A stretch of DNA of 64,000 bases from Ignavibacteriota bacterium (lineage in GTDB: Bacteria > Bacteroidota > Ignavibacteria > Ignavibacteriales > Melioribacteraceae). Shown piece by piece: positions 27,103 to 36,217 of the stretch (the stretch's first letter is position 1; each line of letters begins with the position of its first letter). The position numbers and the translations under genes were made by a program. Where the stretch lies: NCBI GenBank assembly GCA_016708125.1, contig JADJGF010000001.1:1-64000 (forward strand), given 5' to 3'. Under the pieces are notes generated by a model. The model did no database searches, was not told the DNA's origin, and saw only the letters and a list, made by a program, of their open reading frames with translations.

Positions 27103-27471
27103 TCAAAACGTAATAAATGCAAATAGCGGGCATAAGAAATAGAATAGTAAGACCATAATATTTCCATACAAGGGTTCATCATTTTTATATTTTTTAAATA
27201 GAGTAGGATAATTGTTTTTGATAATGAAATTTCTGTAATTGAGATAATAAATGGAAACGAATATGATAGAAACAATTATTTTTAAAACAATTTCATTGAT
27301 AATGTCAACTTTAAGATTTAATTCATTAGTTAGAATGATTATAAGTAATATTAAATATAAAGATATGATAAATGTTACAAGCGACATTGCTTTAAATTCT
27401 ACTTCAAAATCTCCAATTTTCTTCATTGTTGAACAAGTTTTATAAAAAAGATAATTATAATAATTGTGCAT
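27103..27471 (-). CDS. Small multi-pass membrane protein
   Basis: 122 aa (107 from the Met at 27426, MKKIGDFEVEFKAMS). Three hydrophobic helices: LVTFIISLYLILLIIIL, IIVSIIFVSIYYL and ILMVLLFYFLCPLFAFI-like C-terminus. No family recognised. Neither start has a clear Shine-Dalgarno. Confidence 0.5.
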   Translation of the reverse strand: MHNYYNYLFYKTCSTMKKIGDFEVEFKAMSLVTFIISLYLILLIIILTNELNLKVDIINEIVLKIIVSIIFVSIYYLNYRNFIIKNNYPTLFKKYKNDEPLYGNIMVLLFYFLCPLFAFITF

Positions 27472-27538
27472 AATTTTTAGCCAATTGATTTTATAATTTT
27501 ATGAATATAATTTGCAAATCTATTTAATATTTGAATAC

Positions 27539-27777
27539 ACCTAACGGCGTGGCAAATAACCCGTCCGCCCAAATCCGTCAGCTGACGGAACAATTTTATT
27601 AAATAACAATTGGTAAATTTTAAAGAGCAGTTTTTATTTTGCTTTTAACAAAAACTGCGACACACTTTTCTAAATTGTACTTCACTTTAACAAAAAACTA
27701 AAATTTACTTTCAAACTTTTGATTTACAAACCAAACCGGAATTGAGCGAAGCGGTCGGGTTGATTTGTTTGTTATGT
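27539..27777 (-). repeat. attC32, type A1 with palindromic insert
   Basis: Core ACCTAAC/GTTATGT. Carries TCCGTCAGCTGACGGA at 27574-27589, as in attC18. Confidence 0.92.
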
Positions 27778-27780
27778 GTT

Positions 27781-28251
27781 TTATTTAATATTTCTGAATT
27801 CAAAATAATTTGAATATTCCAATAACTCTTTTAGTAATTCAGATTCAGCACCTAAACCAAAATATTTTTCATTTATTTTAAGATAAACGAAAATAGATAT
27901 TTGAGTATTCTCTGAATCTTGTAATAATTGCTTAATTTCATCTTTAACTTTCCTAATTCTTTTTAGTAAATAAAAAGCATGATTTTCGAAGCGTTGAACT
28001 TTAATTTTATTTTCAGTGGAATAAACCCAAAGTGTAAACTGACGAATCTTTTTTACTTTTTTTACTTTTTTAGATTCTTCATCTAATTCTTTTCCAAAAT
28101 AAATTTCACCTTTATTAAAATATCTAAGGGGTTTTAATTTTAATATTTTAGAAAGTTCATTCTTTTTATAAGTATTTGAATGTATACCATATTCAATATG
28201 AATTTCATTATAATCATAAAAGCTAAATTCTTGCAATAATTTTGTTTTCAT
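27781..28251 (-). CDS. DUF4279-like protein (copy 2)
   Basis: 156 aa, apparently the same protein as 17412-17882; the start is the ATG at 28251 with GAGAATCTT upstream. See that entry for the family argument. The duplicated block also includes most of the next attC on the right. Confidence 0.5.
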   Translation of the reverse strand: MKTKLLQEFSFYDYNEIHIEYGIHSNTYKKNELSKILKLKPLRYFNKGEIYFGKELDEESKKVKKVKKIRQFTLWVYSTENKIKVQRFENHAFYLLKRIRKVKDEIKQLLQDSENTQISIFVYLKINEKYFGLGAESELLKELLEYSNYFEFRNIK

Positions 28252-28269
28252 AAGATTCTCTTTTAAAAC

Positions 28270-28494
28270 ACATAACGGCGTGGCAAATAACCCGTCCGCC
28301 CAAAACAACAATTTTACTAAATAACGATTAATTAAATTTTTTAAGCAAAGTTTAAATTGCCTTTATCAAACTTTGCGACTAACTTTTCATAATTGCACTT
28401 CACTATAACAAATATCTAAAATTTACTTCCCAACAATTTATTTACAACCAAAACAGAACTGAGCGAAGCGGTCGGGTTGATTTGCTTGTTATAC
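28270..28494 (-). repeat. attC33, hybrid type A2
   Basis: Core ACATAAC/GTTATAC. The left roughly 200 bp equal attC19, whereas the right end (TTTGCTTGTTATACAC) equals attC6, so the site looks recombinant. Confidence 0.9.
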
Positions 28495-28838
28495 ACTTTT
28501 ATACAAATTTTTTGTTTTAACTTTTTTTAGAAAATTTATTTAACAGATTTTTTTTAATCTTTTACGAAATATTAATTTATTTGAAAATTTTAACAGCTCT
28601 AAATTTTAAATACATTTTTTGAGTGAAAAACTTGAACAGCAATTTTACGTTTTGAAAAATGTAAAACTTAGAAAAATGTTTAGCAAAAATATTCAAAAGA
28701 ACGAAAACTAATTTTTAGAAATATTTTACGAATTTATATTTTTGCAAAAAACTAAAATATGATTTTACAAAAGTTTGAAAACATAAAATTTTACAAAACT
28801 TTAAAGATAATTTTAAATAATTTTCAAACCGTGTATAA
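28489..28838 (-). mobile_element. Gene-less cassette body, family NC, copy 7
   Basis: Reads the same as copy 1 over its full length although the attached attC is different. Confidence 0.85.
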
Positions 28839-29058
28839 CGGCGTGGCAAATAACCCGTCCGCCAATAACAATAATTTTATTAAATAACGAATGATTTATT
28901 TTTAGGAGCAGTTTTTAATTTATCTTTTGCAAAAACTGCGACTCACTTTTCTGAATTGCACTTCACTTTAACAAAAAACTAAAATAGATTTCCAAACTTT
29001 TTGTTTACAAACCAAACCAGAATTGAGCGAAGCGGTCGGGTTGATTTGTTGGTTATAT
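28833..29058 (-). repeat. attC34, type A1
   Basis: Core GTATAAC/GTTATAT. Confidence 0.93.
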
Positions 29059-29090
29059 AGCATTTTTAGTAATTGCTCTTTCTCATAATA

Positions 29091-29303
29091 TTAATCCGGC
29101 ATTAACATTACGAGAGTTTTTATAAACAATATGATTGAGAATATAAATGTTAATGAGCTAATTAACATTAAATATTTCTTTTTATGGGTAAATCCGATTA
29201 ATAAATTTATTGCAGTTGAAATTCCTATTCCTAAAATCAAATAAGTAAAAAAACGAATTGATGATAAATTTTCAGAAGCAAATGTATGAAATTCAGATAA
29301 CAT
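29091..29303 (-). CDS. Small two-TM protein, second gene of an overlapping pair
   Basis: 70 aa: MLSEFHTFASENLSSIRFFTYLILGIGISTAINLLIGF, a short basic loop, then LISSLTFIFSIILFIKTLV. The start lies inside the end of the upstream gene (66-bp overlap in another frame) and lacks its own Shine-Dalgarno, so translation may be coupled. A frameshifted single gene is the alternative. Confidence 0.5.
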   Translation of the reverse strand: MLSEFHTFASENLSSIRFFTYLILGIGISTAINLLIGFTHKKKYLMLISSLTFIFSIILFIKTLVMLMPD

Positions 29304-29482
29304 TGATAATTTTTGTAATCTAAATAAATCGGAATAAAGTAAATAATAAAAACTACGAAAAGAATGAATCCAACAAATGTTAAAAATGTTGCTAATGTTA
29401 ACATTGAAAATATTCTTGAAATTACTGAATTTGAATGATTATCATCCAATGAGAAATGGATAGATTTAGAGTTACCGATCAT
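29237..29482 (-). CDS. Small single-TM protein, first gene of an overlapping pair
   Basis: 81 aa. Soluble start (SKSIHFSLDDNHSNSVISRIF), one membrane helix LATFLTFVGFILFVVFIIYFI, and a C-terminal tail that reads the downstream gene out of frame. If the tail is a frameshift product the real protein may be fused to the next one. GAGG occurs ten bases ahead of the ATG. Confidence 0.5.
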   Translation of the reverse strand: MIGNSKSIHFSLDDNHSNSVISRIFSMLTLATFLTFVGFILFVVFIIYFIPIYLDYKNYQCYLNFIHLLLKIYHQFVFLLI

Positions 29483-29538
29483 TTGATCACCTCTTTTTAT
29501 AAATATATATTTATTTAATCTTTCAATTCATATTTGCT

Positions 29539-29785
29539 ATATAACGGCGTTGCAAATAACCCGTCCGCCAAAAACTACAATTTTATTTAATAACAAATGG
29601 TTTATTTTAAAGAGCAGTTTTTAACCTTGCCTACCGGCAGGCAGGTTTGGTTTTACAAAAAACTGCGACTTACTTTTCTAAATAGCACTTCTCTTTAACA
29701 AAAAACTTAAATTTCCTTTCAAACTTTCTATTTACAAACCAAACCAGAATTGAGCGAAGCGGTCGGGTTGATTTGCGTGTTATAC
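29539..29785 (-). repeat. attC35, type A1 with palindromic insert
   Basis: Core ATATAAC/GTTATAC. The loop of the inner hairpin is enlarged by a GC-rich insert GCCTACCGGCAGGCAGG near 29630-29644. Confidence 0.92.
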
Positions 29786-30128
29786 ACTTTTATATAAATA
29801 TTTTGTTTTAACTTTTTTTAGAAATTTATGTAACAGATTTTTTTCATTTTTTTTTGAAAACTTTTATTTATTGAAATTTTAAACAGCTCTAAATTATAAA
29901 TACATTTTTTGAATTGAAAAACTTGAACAGCAATTTTACATTTTAAAAATCTTAAAATTTGAAAAATGTTAAACAAAAATATTTAAAAGAACGAAAACTA
30001 ATTTTTAGAAATGATTTACGAATTATAATTTTTGCAAAAAACTAAAATTTGATTTTACAAAAGTTGGAAAACTTAAAACTTTACAAAACCTAAAAGACAA
30101 TTTTAAATATATTTTAAACCGTGTATAA
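29780..30128 (-). mobile_element. Gene-less cassette body, family NC, copy 8
   Basis: Diverged copy (TTATGTAACAGATTTTTTTC); same ends as the others; no gene visible. Confidence 0.85.
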
Positions 30129-30345
30129 CGGCGGCGCAAATAACCCGTCCGCCAAAAACAACAATTTCATATAATAACAAATAGTTTAATTTTAAGAGCA
30201 GTTTTTAATTTAGTTTTACAAAAAACTGCGACTTACTTTTCTGAATTGCACTTCACTTTAACAAAATACTTAAAATTACTTTCTAACTTTTATTTTGCAC
30301 AAAACCCAAACGAGCGAAGCGGTCGGGTTGATTTGCTTGTTATAC
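30123..30345 (-). repeat. attC36, type A1
   Basis: Core GTATAAC/GTTATAC. Confidence 0.93.
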
Positions 30346-30347
30346 AA

Positions 30348-30875
30348 CTATTTTATTATTAAGTCAGTATTTGGTTTTGAACAATAATTTGAAAAATTAA
30401 ATTTTATCTTTTGCATATTTGTATCCATTGTTAGATTTATCCATGCAGTATAAAAAGAATCTCTGCTATAGATTTGAAGACCCAAATATGTAGTTTTACC
30501 AGGAAGTGATCCTAACCAATAATGAAATGAATCAATATTTCTCCTAACAGCGATAGTTGAATCAATTGTTGACCAATTATAACTTTCTGAATATTTAATT
30601 GTGTCTCCAATGTTGAGTTTAGCAATTCTGTTATCTCTATGAAATATTTTAGTTTTATCTTGTAATAATAATAGATATTTCTGATCAACTGTATCAACTC
30701 CAGTAAAAGTTAATACTGATTGAATGTCTTTTACTCCATTGCCATCTATATCAATTTTAGTTTCATTATTATAATATTTTTTTTCAACTTCATAATTATG
30801 AATAGTTTCATTTGGATTTTCTGAACATCCATAAATGAAAAATATTATTGTGATAATATGTTTTATTAATTTCAT
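30348..30875 (-). CDS. Lipoprotein, unrecognised
   Basis: 175 aa from the ATG at 30875. Lipobox FFIYGC followed by SENPNET. The body contains TKIDIDGNGVKDIQSVLTF, an FG-GAP/VCBS-like Asp-rich Ca-binding turn (D-D-N-V-D), and later LGLQIYSRDSFYTAWINL. Single cassette gene; probably an exposed surface lipoprotein. Confidence 0.6.
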   Translation of the reverse strand: MKLIKHIITIIFFIYGCSENPNETIHNYEVEKKYYNNETKIDIDGNGVKDIQSVLTFTGVDTVDQKYLLLLQDKTKIFHRDNRIAKLNIGDTIKYSESYNWSTIDSTIAVRRNIDSFHYWLGSLPGKTTYLGLQIYSRDSFYTAWINLTMDTNMQKIKFNFSNYCSKPNTDLIIK

Positions 30876-30888
30876 ATTCTTTTTAGTT

Positions 30889-31114
30889 GTATAACGGCGT
30901 GGCAAATAACCCGTCCGCCCAAAACAACAATTTAACTTAATAATGTATGATTTATTTTAAAGAGCAGTTTTTATTTTTCCTTTACAAAAAACTGCGACTT
31001 ACTTTTCTGAATTGCACTTCACTTTAACAAAAAGCTAAAATTAACTTTCAAGTTTTCTGTTTACAAACCAAACCAGAATTGTGCGAAGCGGTCGGGTTGA
31101 TTTGTTTGTTATAC
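30889..31114 (-). repeat. attC37, type A1
   Basis: Core GTATAAC/GTTATAC. Confidence 0.93.
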
Positions 31115-31459
31115 ACTTCTATACAAATTATTTGTTTTAACTTTTTTGAAAATTTAATTTAACAGATTTTTCTTAAATCTTTTTGAGAACATTTATTTAT
31201 TGAAATTTTTAACAGCTCTAAATTTTAAATGCATTTTTTGTATTGAAAAACTTGAACTACAATTTTACATTTTAGAAAAACCTAAACTTTGAAAAATGTT
31301 TAACAAAAATATTAAAAAAAACGAAAACTAATTTTTAGAAATGATTTACGAATTTATATTTTTGCAAAAAACCAAAATATGATTTTACAAAAGTGTGAAA
31401 ACTTAAAACTTTACAAAACCTAAAAGACAAATTTAAATAGTTTTTTAAACCGTGTATAA
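31109..31459 (-). mobile_element. Gene-less cassette body, family NC, copy 9
   Basis: Diverged copy beginning TTATACACTTCTATAC; no gene visible. Confidence 0.85.
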
Positions 31460-31677
31460 CGGCGTGGCAAATAACCCGTCCGCCAAAAACTACAATTTTA
31501 TTAAATAACGATTGGTTTATTTCACAAAGCAGTTTTTATTTTTCATCAGCAAAAACTGCGACTCACTTTTCTAAATTGCACTTCACTTTTACAAAAAACC
31601 AAAATTTACTTTCAAACTTTTTATTTACAAACCAAACACAAATTAGCGAAGCGGTCGGGTTGATTTGTTTGTTATGT
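31454..31677 (-). repeat. attC38, type A1
   Basis: Core GTATAAC/GTTATGT. It closes the plus-strand BrnT/BrnA cassette. Confidence 0.93.
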
Positions 31678-31703
31678 GCTTTTTTATTAATTTATTTCAT
31701 CAT

Positions 31704-31709
31704 TATAAT
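31704..31709 (+). promoter_or_regulatory. Possible -10 box of the plus-strand BrnTA cassette
   Basis: TATAAT 18 bp upstream of the ATG at 31727, with no Shine-Dalgarno between them. This would fit a very short or leaderless transcript. No good -35 is visible. Confidence 0.35.
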
Positions 31710-31726
31710 ATCATTATATAATCTAT

Positions 31727-32017
31727 ATGAATAATATTCATTTTCAATGGGATCAAAAGAAAAATATTGAAAATATTAAGAAACATAAAATTTCTTTTGA
31801 AGAAGCCAAAACTGTTTTCTTTGATGAAAATGCAAGGGTTATTTCAGATCCAGAACATTCCATTAATGAAGATAGATTTATCATTTTAGGCTTTTCAACA
31901 AAACTTAATCTCCTAGTTGTTGTTCATACTTATAGAGAAAATGATGAAATTATTAGAATTATTTCTGCTAGAAAAGCAACAAAAACAGAAAGTAAATATT
32001 ACCAAGAGGTAAAATAA
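31727..32017 (+). CDS. brnT: BrnT-type ribonuclease toxin, plus strand
   Basis: 96 aa. IHFQWDQKKNIENIKKHKISFEEAKTVFFDENARVISDPEHS... and NDEIIRIISARKATKTESKYY contain all BrnT hallmarks (WD..K...N..KH.isFeeA, s....R......, IRIISAR.at..E...Y). The cassette is turned against the array, so it must bring its own promoter. Confidence 0.92.
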   Translation: MNNIHFQWDQKKNIENIKKHKISFEEAKTVFFDENARVISDPEHSINEDRFIILGFSTKLNLLVVVHTYRENDEIIRIISARKATKTESKYYQEVK

Positions 32018-32018
32018 T

Positions 32019-32228
32019 ATGAAAAAAGAATATGATTTTTCAAATTCCATAAAAAATCCTTACATCAAAAAACTGAAAAAACAAATATCAATTCGTATTG
32101 AAGATGATACAGTAGAATATTTTAAGAAATTGTCAACAGAAATTGGAATTCCATATCAAAATTTGATGAATATGTATTTACGTGAATGCGCTGATAAAAA
32201 TATGAAGCCAAATATTAATTGGCAATAA
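32019..32228 (+). CDS. brnA: BrnA/CopG-type antitoxin, plus strand
   Basis: 69 aa, starting 2 bp after the toxin stop. NPYIKKLKKQISIRIEDDTVEYFKKLSTEIGIPYQNLMNMYLREC is the typical BrnA C-terminal ribbon-helix-helix (kk..isiRi..d.v.yfk......giPYQ.Lin.yLr.c). The N-terminal BrnT-binding part is short. Confidence 0.87.
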   Translation: MKKEYDFSNSIKNPYIKKLKKQISIRIEDDTVEYFKKLSTEIGIPYQNLMNMYLRECADKNMKPNINWQ

Positions 32229-32246
32229 TTTAATCTTTTATTTAGC

Positions 32247-32467
32247 ACATAACGGCGTGACAAATAACCCGTCCGCCCAAAACAACAATTTTATTAAATA
32301 ACGAATTTATATTTTTACAAAACAATGTTTAACTTTTTCTTACAAACATTGTTTTTAAACTTTCTGAATTGACTTCACTTTAACAAAAAACTTAAAATTA
32401 CTTTCTAACTTTTATTTTGCACAAAACCCAAGCCGGAACGGCGGTCGGGTTAATTTGTTGGTTATGC
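32247..32467 (-). repeat. attC39, type A3
   Basis: Core ACATAAC/GTTATGC. Confidence 0.92.
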
Positions 32468-32470
32468 GTT

Positions 32471-33196
32471 TTATTTTAATACTATAAATTTTTGAATTTT
32501 TGTATATTTATTTGAGCTTACTTTTATAAAATAAATTCCACTTCTTAAATCATCTACTGAAAATTGCAATTTATAATTTCCAGCTACAACTCTTGTTTCA
32601 CTAAGGATTTTTATACTACGTCCAAGAATATCAATAATTTCTATTTTTATATTTGTTTCCTTGTTAACTGAATATTCAATAATAGAAATTGGATTACAAG
32701 GATTGGGATAAATATTACTAATATTTAATTCATCTTTCTGTTCTTTTTCAATTGATGTTGACAATTCAGAAACTGTAAACTCATTTGATTTTAATGAATC
32801 ATAATTTGTTAAATTCGAATCTAAATTGTAAAAAAATACTAATCTGTAAATTCCAGGTTCATAAAATATTGTAAAATATGATGAATAATATTTTCCCGCT
32901 TCAACTTTTATATTTTGATAAGCACTAAAACCATCACAAATAACTCCACCAAATCTTTCCCAAATATTATCCTTTCTTTTTTGGATTTCAAACTTGATAT
33001 TACCACAAATAAAAAAATATACATCTTCAGTAGAATTATTTATTATAGAGAAATAACTCATTGAAGAATCTTTTCTAATATATTCTGTTGTATCTGTTAA
33101 GATAATCAACTCGCTTAAATCAGAATTTTGTGCATATATTTGAGAATAGATCAATGTAATAAAAAGTATAAAAATAATACGTTTTAATTTTTCCAT
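32471..33196 (-). CDS. Secreted protein with T9SS type A sorting domain
   Basis: 241 aa from the ATG at 33196, which has GGAGAT upstream. Signal peptide MEKLKRIIFILFITLIYSQIYAQ; middle domain of beta type with a Cys pair (FFICGNIKF, GGVICDGF). The C-terminal 80 residues include NIYPNPCNPISIIEYSV, DILGRSIKIL, AGNYKLQFS, RSGIYFIKV and KFIVLK. The usual NPFNP is NPCNP here, otherwise a standard T9SS signal. Confidence 0.78.
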   Translation of the reverse strand: MEKLKRIIFILFITLIYSQIYAQNSDLSELIILTDTTEYIRKDSSMSYFSIINNSTEDVYFFICGNIKFEIQKRKDNIWERFGGVICDGFSAYQNIKVEAGKYYSSYFTIFYEPGIYRLVFFYNLDSNLTNYDSLKSNEFTVSELSTSIEKEQKDELNISNIYPNPCNPISIIEYSVNKETNIKIEIIDILGRSIKILSETRVVAGNYKLQFSVDDLRSGIYFIKVSSNKYTKIQKFIVLK

Positions 33197-33217
33197 ATTA
33201 TCTCCACTTTTATTAAC

Positions 33218-33445
33218 GCATAACGGCGGCGCAAATAACCCGCTGCCTAAAACAGCAATTTTAAGTTTATTTGTTTCCGCCAAAGTTTATAAAAACTGTT
33301 GTTAATTTATTTTCTGCAACAACAGTTTTTTGGTTATTTAAATTTACTTTCAATATTAAACAACAATTTTAAACGAACTTTCCATTTTATTTTTTACAAC
33401 AAATGCCAGACTGCGCACGCAGTCGGGTTGATTTGTTGGTTATGT
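33218..33445 (-). repeat. attC40, type E
   Basis: Core GCATAAC/GTTATGT. Arms CCCGCTGCCTAAAACAGC and CTGCGCACGCAGTCGGGTTGATTT; inner hairpin AAAACTGTTGTT/AACAACAGTTTT. Same type as attC55. Confidence 0.88.
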
Positions 33446-33450
33446 TGCTT

Positions 33451-33933
33451 TTAAATTGAAATACCAAACGAAATTACAATTGGACTTACTTTGTTTATTT
33501 CATCTATACCAAAAAATCCTTTGCCAATCGATATAATTTTTTTCTGATAAAAATATATTCTTGGTTCAAAAAATATATAAGTATTTTCATTTAAATCGAA
33601 AGATAATTGCATTCCCAAAATTCCAACAATTGAAAAAGGCATTCCAAAAGTTAATCCAGCTCCACCTTGAAAAGTAGTTTTAATATCGGAATTAATTCTA
33701 AAATTAAATCTATATGTACCAGATGCAATTGGTAATCCTAACATTATCAACTCTTGTGAAATTGAAATATATTTTGAAAAATAGAAATTTCTTCCAATTC
33801 CAAATGTTGGTACAGTTCGATTTATTTCTGCCCCAATTTTGATTTCATATTTATTTAAATAATCATAACTATTTTGAGAAAATATTGGATTGTTAATTAA
33901 AAGAAAAATGAATTGAAGAATTATTATTTTCAT
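33451..33933 (-). CDS. Small outer-membrane beta-barrel protein
   Basis: 160 aa. Signal peptide to about SQNSYDYL; then strands KYEIKIGAEINRT, YISISQELIML, GGAGLTFGM, NTYIFFEPRIYFY and a C-terminal SPIVISFGISI, with alternating hydrophobic residues. OmpA/OprF-like N-terminal barrels of this size have structural or binding roles; none is assignable. Confidence 0.6.
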   Translation of the reverse strand: MKIIILQFIFLLINNPIFSQNSYDYLNKYEIKIGAEINRTVPTFGIGRNFYFSKYISISQELIMLGLPIASGTYRFNFRINSDIKTTFQGGAGLTFGMPFSIVGILGMQLSFDLNENTYIFFEPRIYFYQKKIISIGKGFFGIDEINKVSPIVISFGISI

Positions 33934-33945
33934 ATTTTTTTAGCA

Positions 33946-34170
33946 GCATAACGGCGTGGCAAATAACCCGTCCGCCCGAAACTACAATTTTATTTAATAA
34001 CGAATTTCAAATTTTACTAAAACAATGTTTATTTTGATTTTCTAAAAACATTGTTTTTAAATTTGCTGAATTGTACTTCACTTTAACAAAAAACTAAAAT
34101 TTACTTTCCAACTTTTATTTTGCGCAAAACCCAAGCCGGAACGGCGGTCGGGTTGATTTGCTGGTTATGC
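33946..34170 (-). repeat. attC41, type A3
   Basis: Core GCATAAC/GTTATGC. Confidence 0.92.
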
Positions 34171-34188
34171 CATTTTTATAATTTGAAA

Positions 34189-34872
34189 TTACTTATCTAT
34201 GATTTTTACTTCACTTAGAACTTTCTTAACCCTTGTAACACCATGCCAAATTTCTTCTCTGCCAATAAATCCTAATTTTGGAGAATAATATGTTCTTGCT
34301 CCAGTCTCAGAAGAATCTTTAAATTCATAAACAATGCAATCAATCTCACCAAATGGTGTCAAAAAAGGCTTGTTTAATGCTAAACATTTTACCTCTGTGC
34401 TACCACTTGTATAAAAAGCAGTATCTTGTGTCGTCACATACATGTTATAATACCAATCCCAAGTTTCATTTTGATTTATTGGATATTTAGCATATAAAGA
34501 AAGTGGATCATAAATAGTTGTATCATTTCCTCGTATACTTCCATATAAGTTAAATCCAAACTCATTATTTGCGCATAAAAACTTAGCTGAGTCTATTGAA
34601 TTAGACCACTTCCAAGTATAAAGTGTATTCTTCTCTCCATTAATAAATAATTCTACAATTTCTGTCACTTTGACACTTGAATAACTAATTCCCGTATATA
34701 CGCCATCAATATTAAAAATCGAGTCAATATATTTCCATTCATTACCTACCGTTAAAGGAACTATCTCCCCATCTTGAACATTTGGAATGTCTTCAATTGG
34801 ATTTGAATCATCGCCACATGACCAAATTATAATAAATAAAATGATGATTGTGAAATTCTTAATATTTTTCAT
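34189..34872 (-). CDS. Lipoprotein with PLxVGNxWxY domain
   Basis: 227 aa from the ATG at 34872. Lipobox IIIWSC, then GDDSNPIEDIP spacer and EIVPLTVGNEWKYIDS. Late motif GEIDCIVYEF...GARTYYSPKLGFIGRE is typical of this beta-rich family, in which the text ..yYspgvGlv.. closes the domain. Function unknown; related domain starts are seen at 16264 and 44170. Confidence 0.62.
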   Translation of the reverse strand: MKNIKNFTIIILFIIIWSCGDDSNPIEDIPNVQDGEIVPLTVGNEWKYIDSIFNIDGVYTGISYSSVKVTEIVELFINGEKNTLYTWKWSNSIDSAKFLCANNEFGFNLYGSIRGNDTTIYDPLSLYAKYPINQNETWDWYYNMYVTTQDTAFYTSGSTEVKCLALNKPFLTPFGEIDCIVYEFKDSSETGARTYYSPKLGFIGREEIWHGVTRVKKVLSEVKIIDK

Positions 34873-34888
34873 ATTTTTTTCTTTTATG

Positions 34889-35112
34889 GCATAACGGCGG
34901 CGCAAATAACCCGTCCGCCAAAAACATTTAATTTTATTAATAACGAATTTAGAATTTTACAAAACAATGTTTAACTTTTTTCACAAACATTGTTTTGAAA
35001 ACTTTATGAATTGTACTTCACTTTAGCATAAAGCTAAAATTGACTTTCAAAATTTCTATTTACAAACCAAACCCAAACGAGCGAAGCGGTCGGGTTGATT
35101 TGCGTGTTATAC
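34889..35112 (-). repeat. attC42, type A3
   Basis: Core GCATAAC/GTTATAC; copy of attC7. Confidence 0.92.
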
Positions 35113-35461
35113 ACTTTTATACAAATTTTTTGTTTTAACTTTTTTTAGAATATTTATTTAACAGATTTTTCTTAAATCATTTTGAAAACATTTATTTATT
35201 GAAATATTTTAACAGTTCTAAATTTTAAATACATTTTTTGAATTGAAATACATGAACAGTAATTTTAAGTTTTAGAAAAATGTAAAACTTAGAAAAATGT
35301 TTAACAAAAATATTTTAAAAGAACGAAAACCTAAATTTTGGAAGAAATAACTTTTTAAATACTTTACAACAAAATTAAAATTTGATTTTACAAAAGTTTG
35401 AAAACATAAATTTTTACAAAACCCAAAAGACAATTTTAAACTGATTTTAAGCCGTGTATAA
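35107..35461 (-). mobile_element. Gene-less cassette body, family NC, copy 10
   Basis: Copy 2 subgroup, differing from copy 2 by a few single bases in T and A runs. Confidence 0.85.
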
Positions 35462-35677
35462 CGGCGGCGCAAATAACACGCCGCCTTTAATTTAATTTTT
35501 GCTAAATAACGAATTTCTAATTTTACAAAACAATGTTTAACTTTTTTCACAAACATTGTTTTTAAACTTTCTGAATTGCACTAACTTTAACAAAAAAGCT
35601 TAGTTAAACTTCCAATATTTCTGTTTACAAATTCCCGCCAAGTGAAAATGGCGGTCGTGTTGATTTGTTTGTTATAC
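35456..35677 (-). repeat. attC43, type A3
   Basis: Core GTATAAC/GTTATAC; arms AACACGCCGCC and GGCGGTCGTGTT. Copy: attC58. Confidence 0.92.
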
Positions 35678-35696
35678 CGTTTTATTTTAGTGAATT

Positions 35697-35930
35697 TCAA
35701 TTTCCATTTTCTTCAATAATTTTATCAATCAAATCATTTTCTCCAACTATATTTTCATTTCCCAAAAATCTTGAAACTTCCATATGTCCATCTTCAAAAA
35801 CGTCAATTTCTGTTCTTTCTCCAACAAGAGTTAAAGTAACAAGAATTGTATCTGGTCTTGATCTTCCTAACGTAAAAAAAATATGAGCGTCTTCAAGTTT
35901 TTTTAGCAGTTCATAAATTGGATGAATCAT
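35697..35930 (-). CDS. Conserved small hypothetical protein (copy 1)
   Basis: 77 aa. HPIYELLKKLEDAHIFFTLGRSRPDTILVTLTLVGERTEIDVFEDGHMEVSRFLGNENIVGENDLIDKII resembles a small family found in many proteobacteria (l..l.da.i.f.l.r.r.d.v.v.v.vpGer.Eieff.dG.vEverf). Some contexts suggest immunity proteins, but no function is known. A copy is at 50005-50238. Confidence 0.6.
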   Translation of the reverse strand: MIHPIYELLKKLEDAHIFFTLGRSRPDTILVTLTLVGERTEIDVFEDGHMEVSRFLGNENIVGENDLIDKIIEENGN

Positions 35931-35985
35931 TTTTTGTCCAAATTATTGGTATGAAATAATATATATATTAATAATTTTTTCAACG

Positions 35986-36212
35986 GTATAACGGTGTTGC
36001 CGATAAGCGGCGCCCCAGAACAGGGATGCCACTTAAAAAACAACTGCCGATAATTTAGCAAACTGTGCTTAATTTTCATCGTAAGCGCAGTTTGCAACAA
36101 TGTTATTTAATAGAACTACCTTTAAAAAGTTAGCCGAAACGGAACAACTAACTTTATAATTACTAAAATGCCAAATGCGAAAACGGCGTCCGCTTGATTG
36201 GCTTGTTATACC
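35986..36212 (-). repeat. attC44, type F singleton
   Basis: Core GTATAAC/GTTATAC. Arms TTGCCGATAAGCGGCGCCC and GCGTCCGCTTGATTGGC; inner hairpin AAACTGTGCTTA/TAAGCGCAGTTT-like. Only copy of its kind in the window. Confidence 0.85.
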
Positions 36213-36217
36213 GTTTT

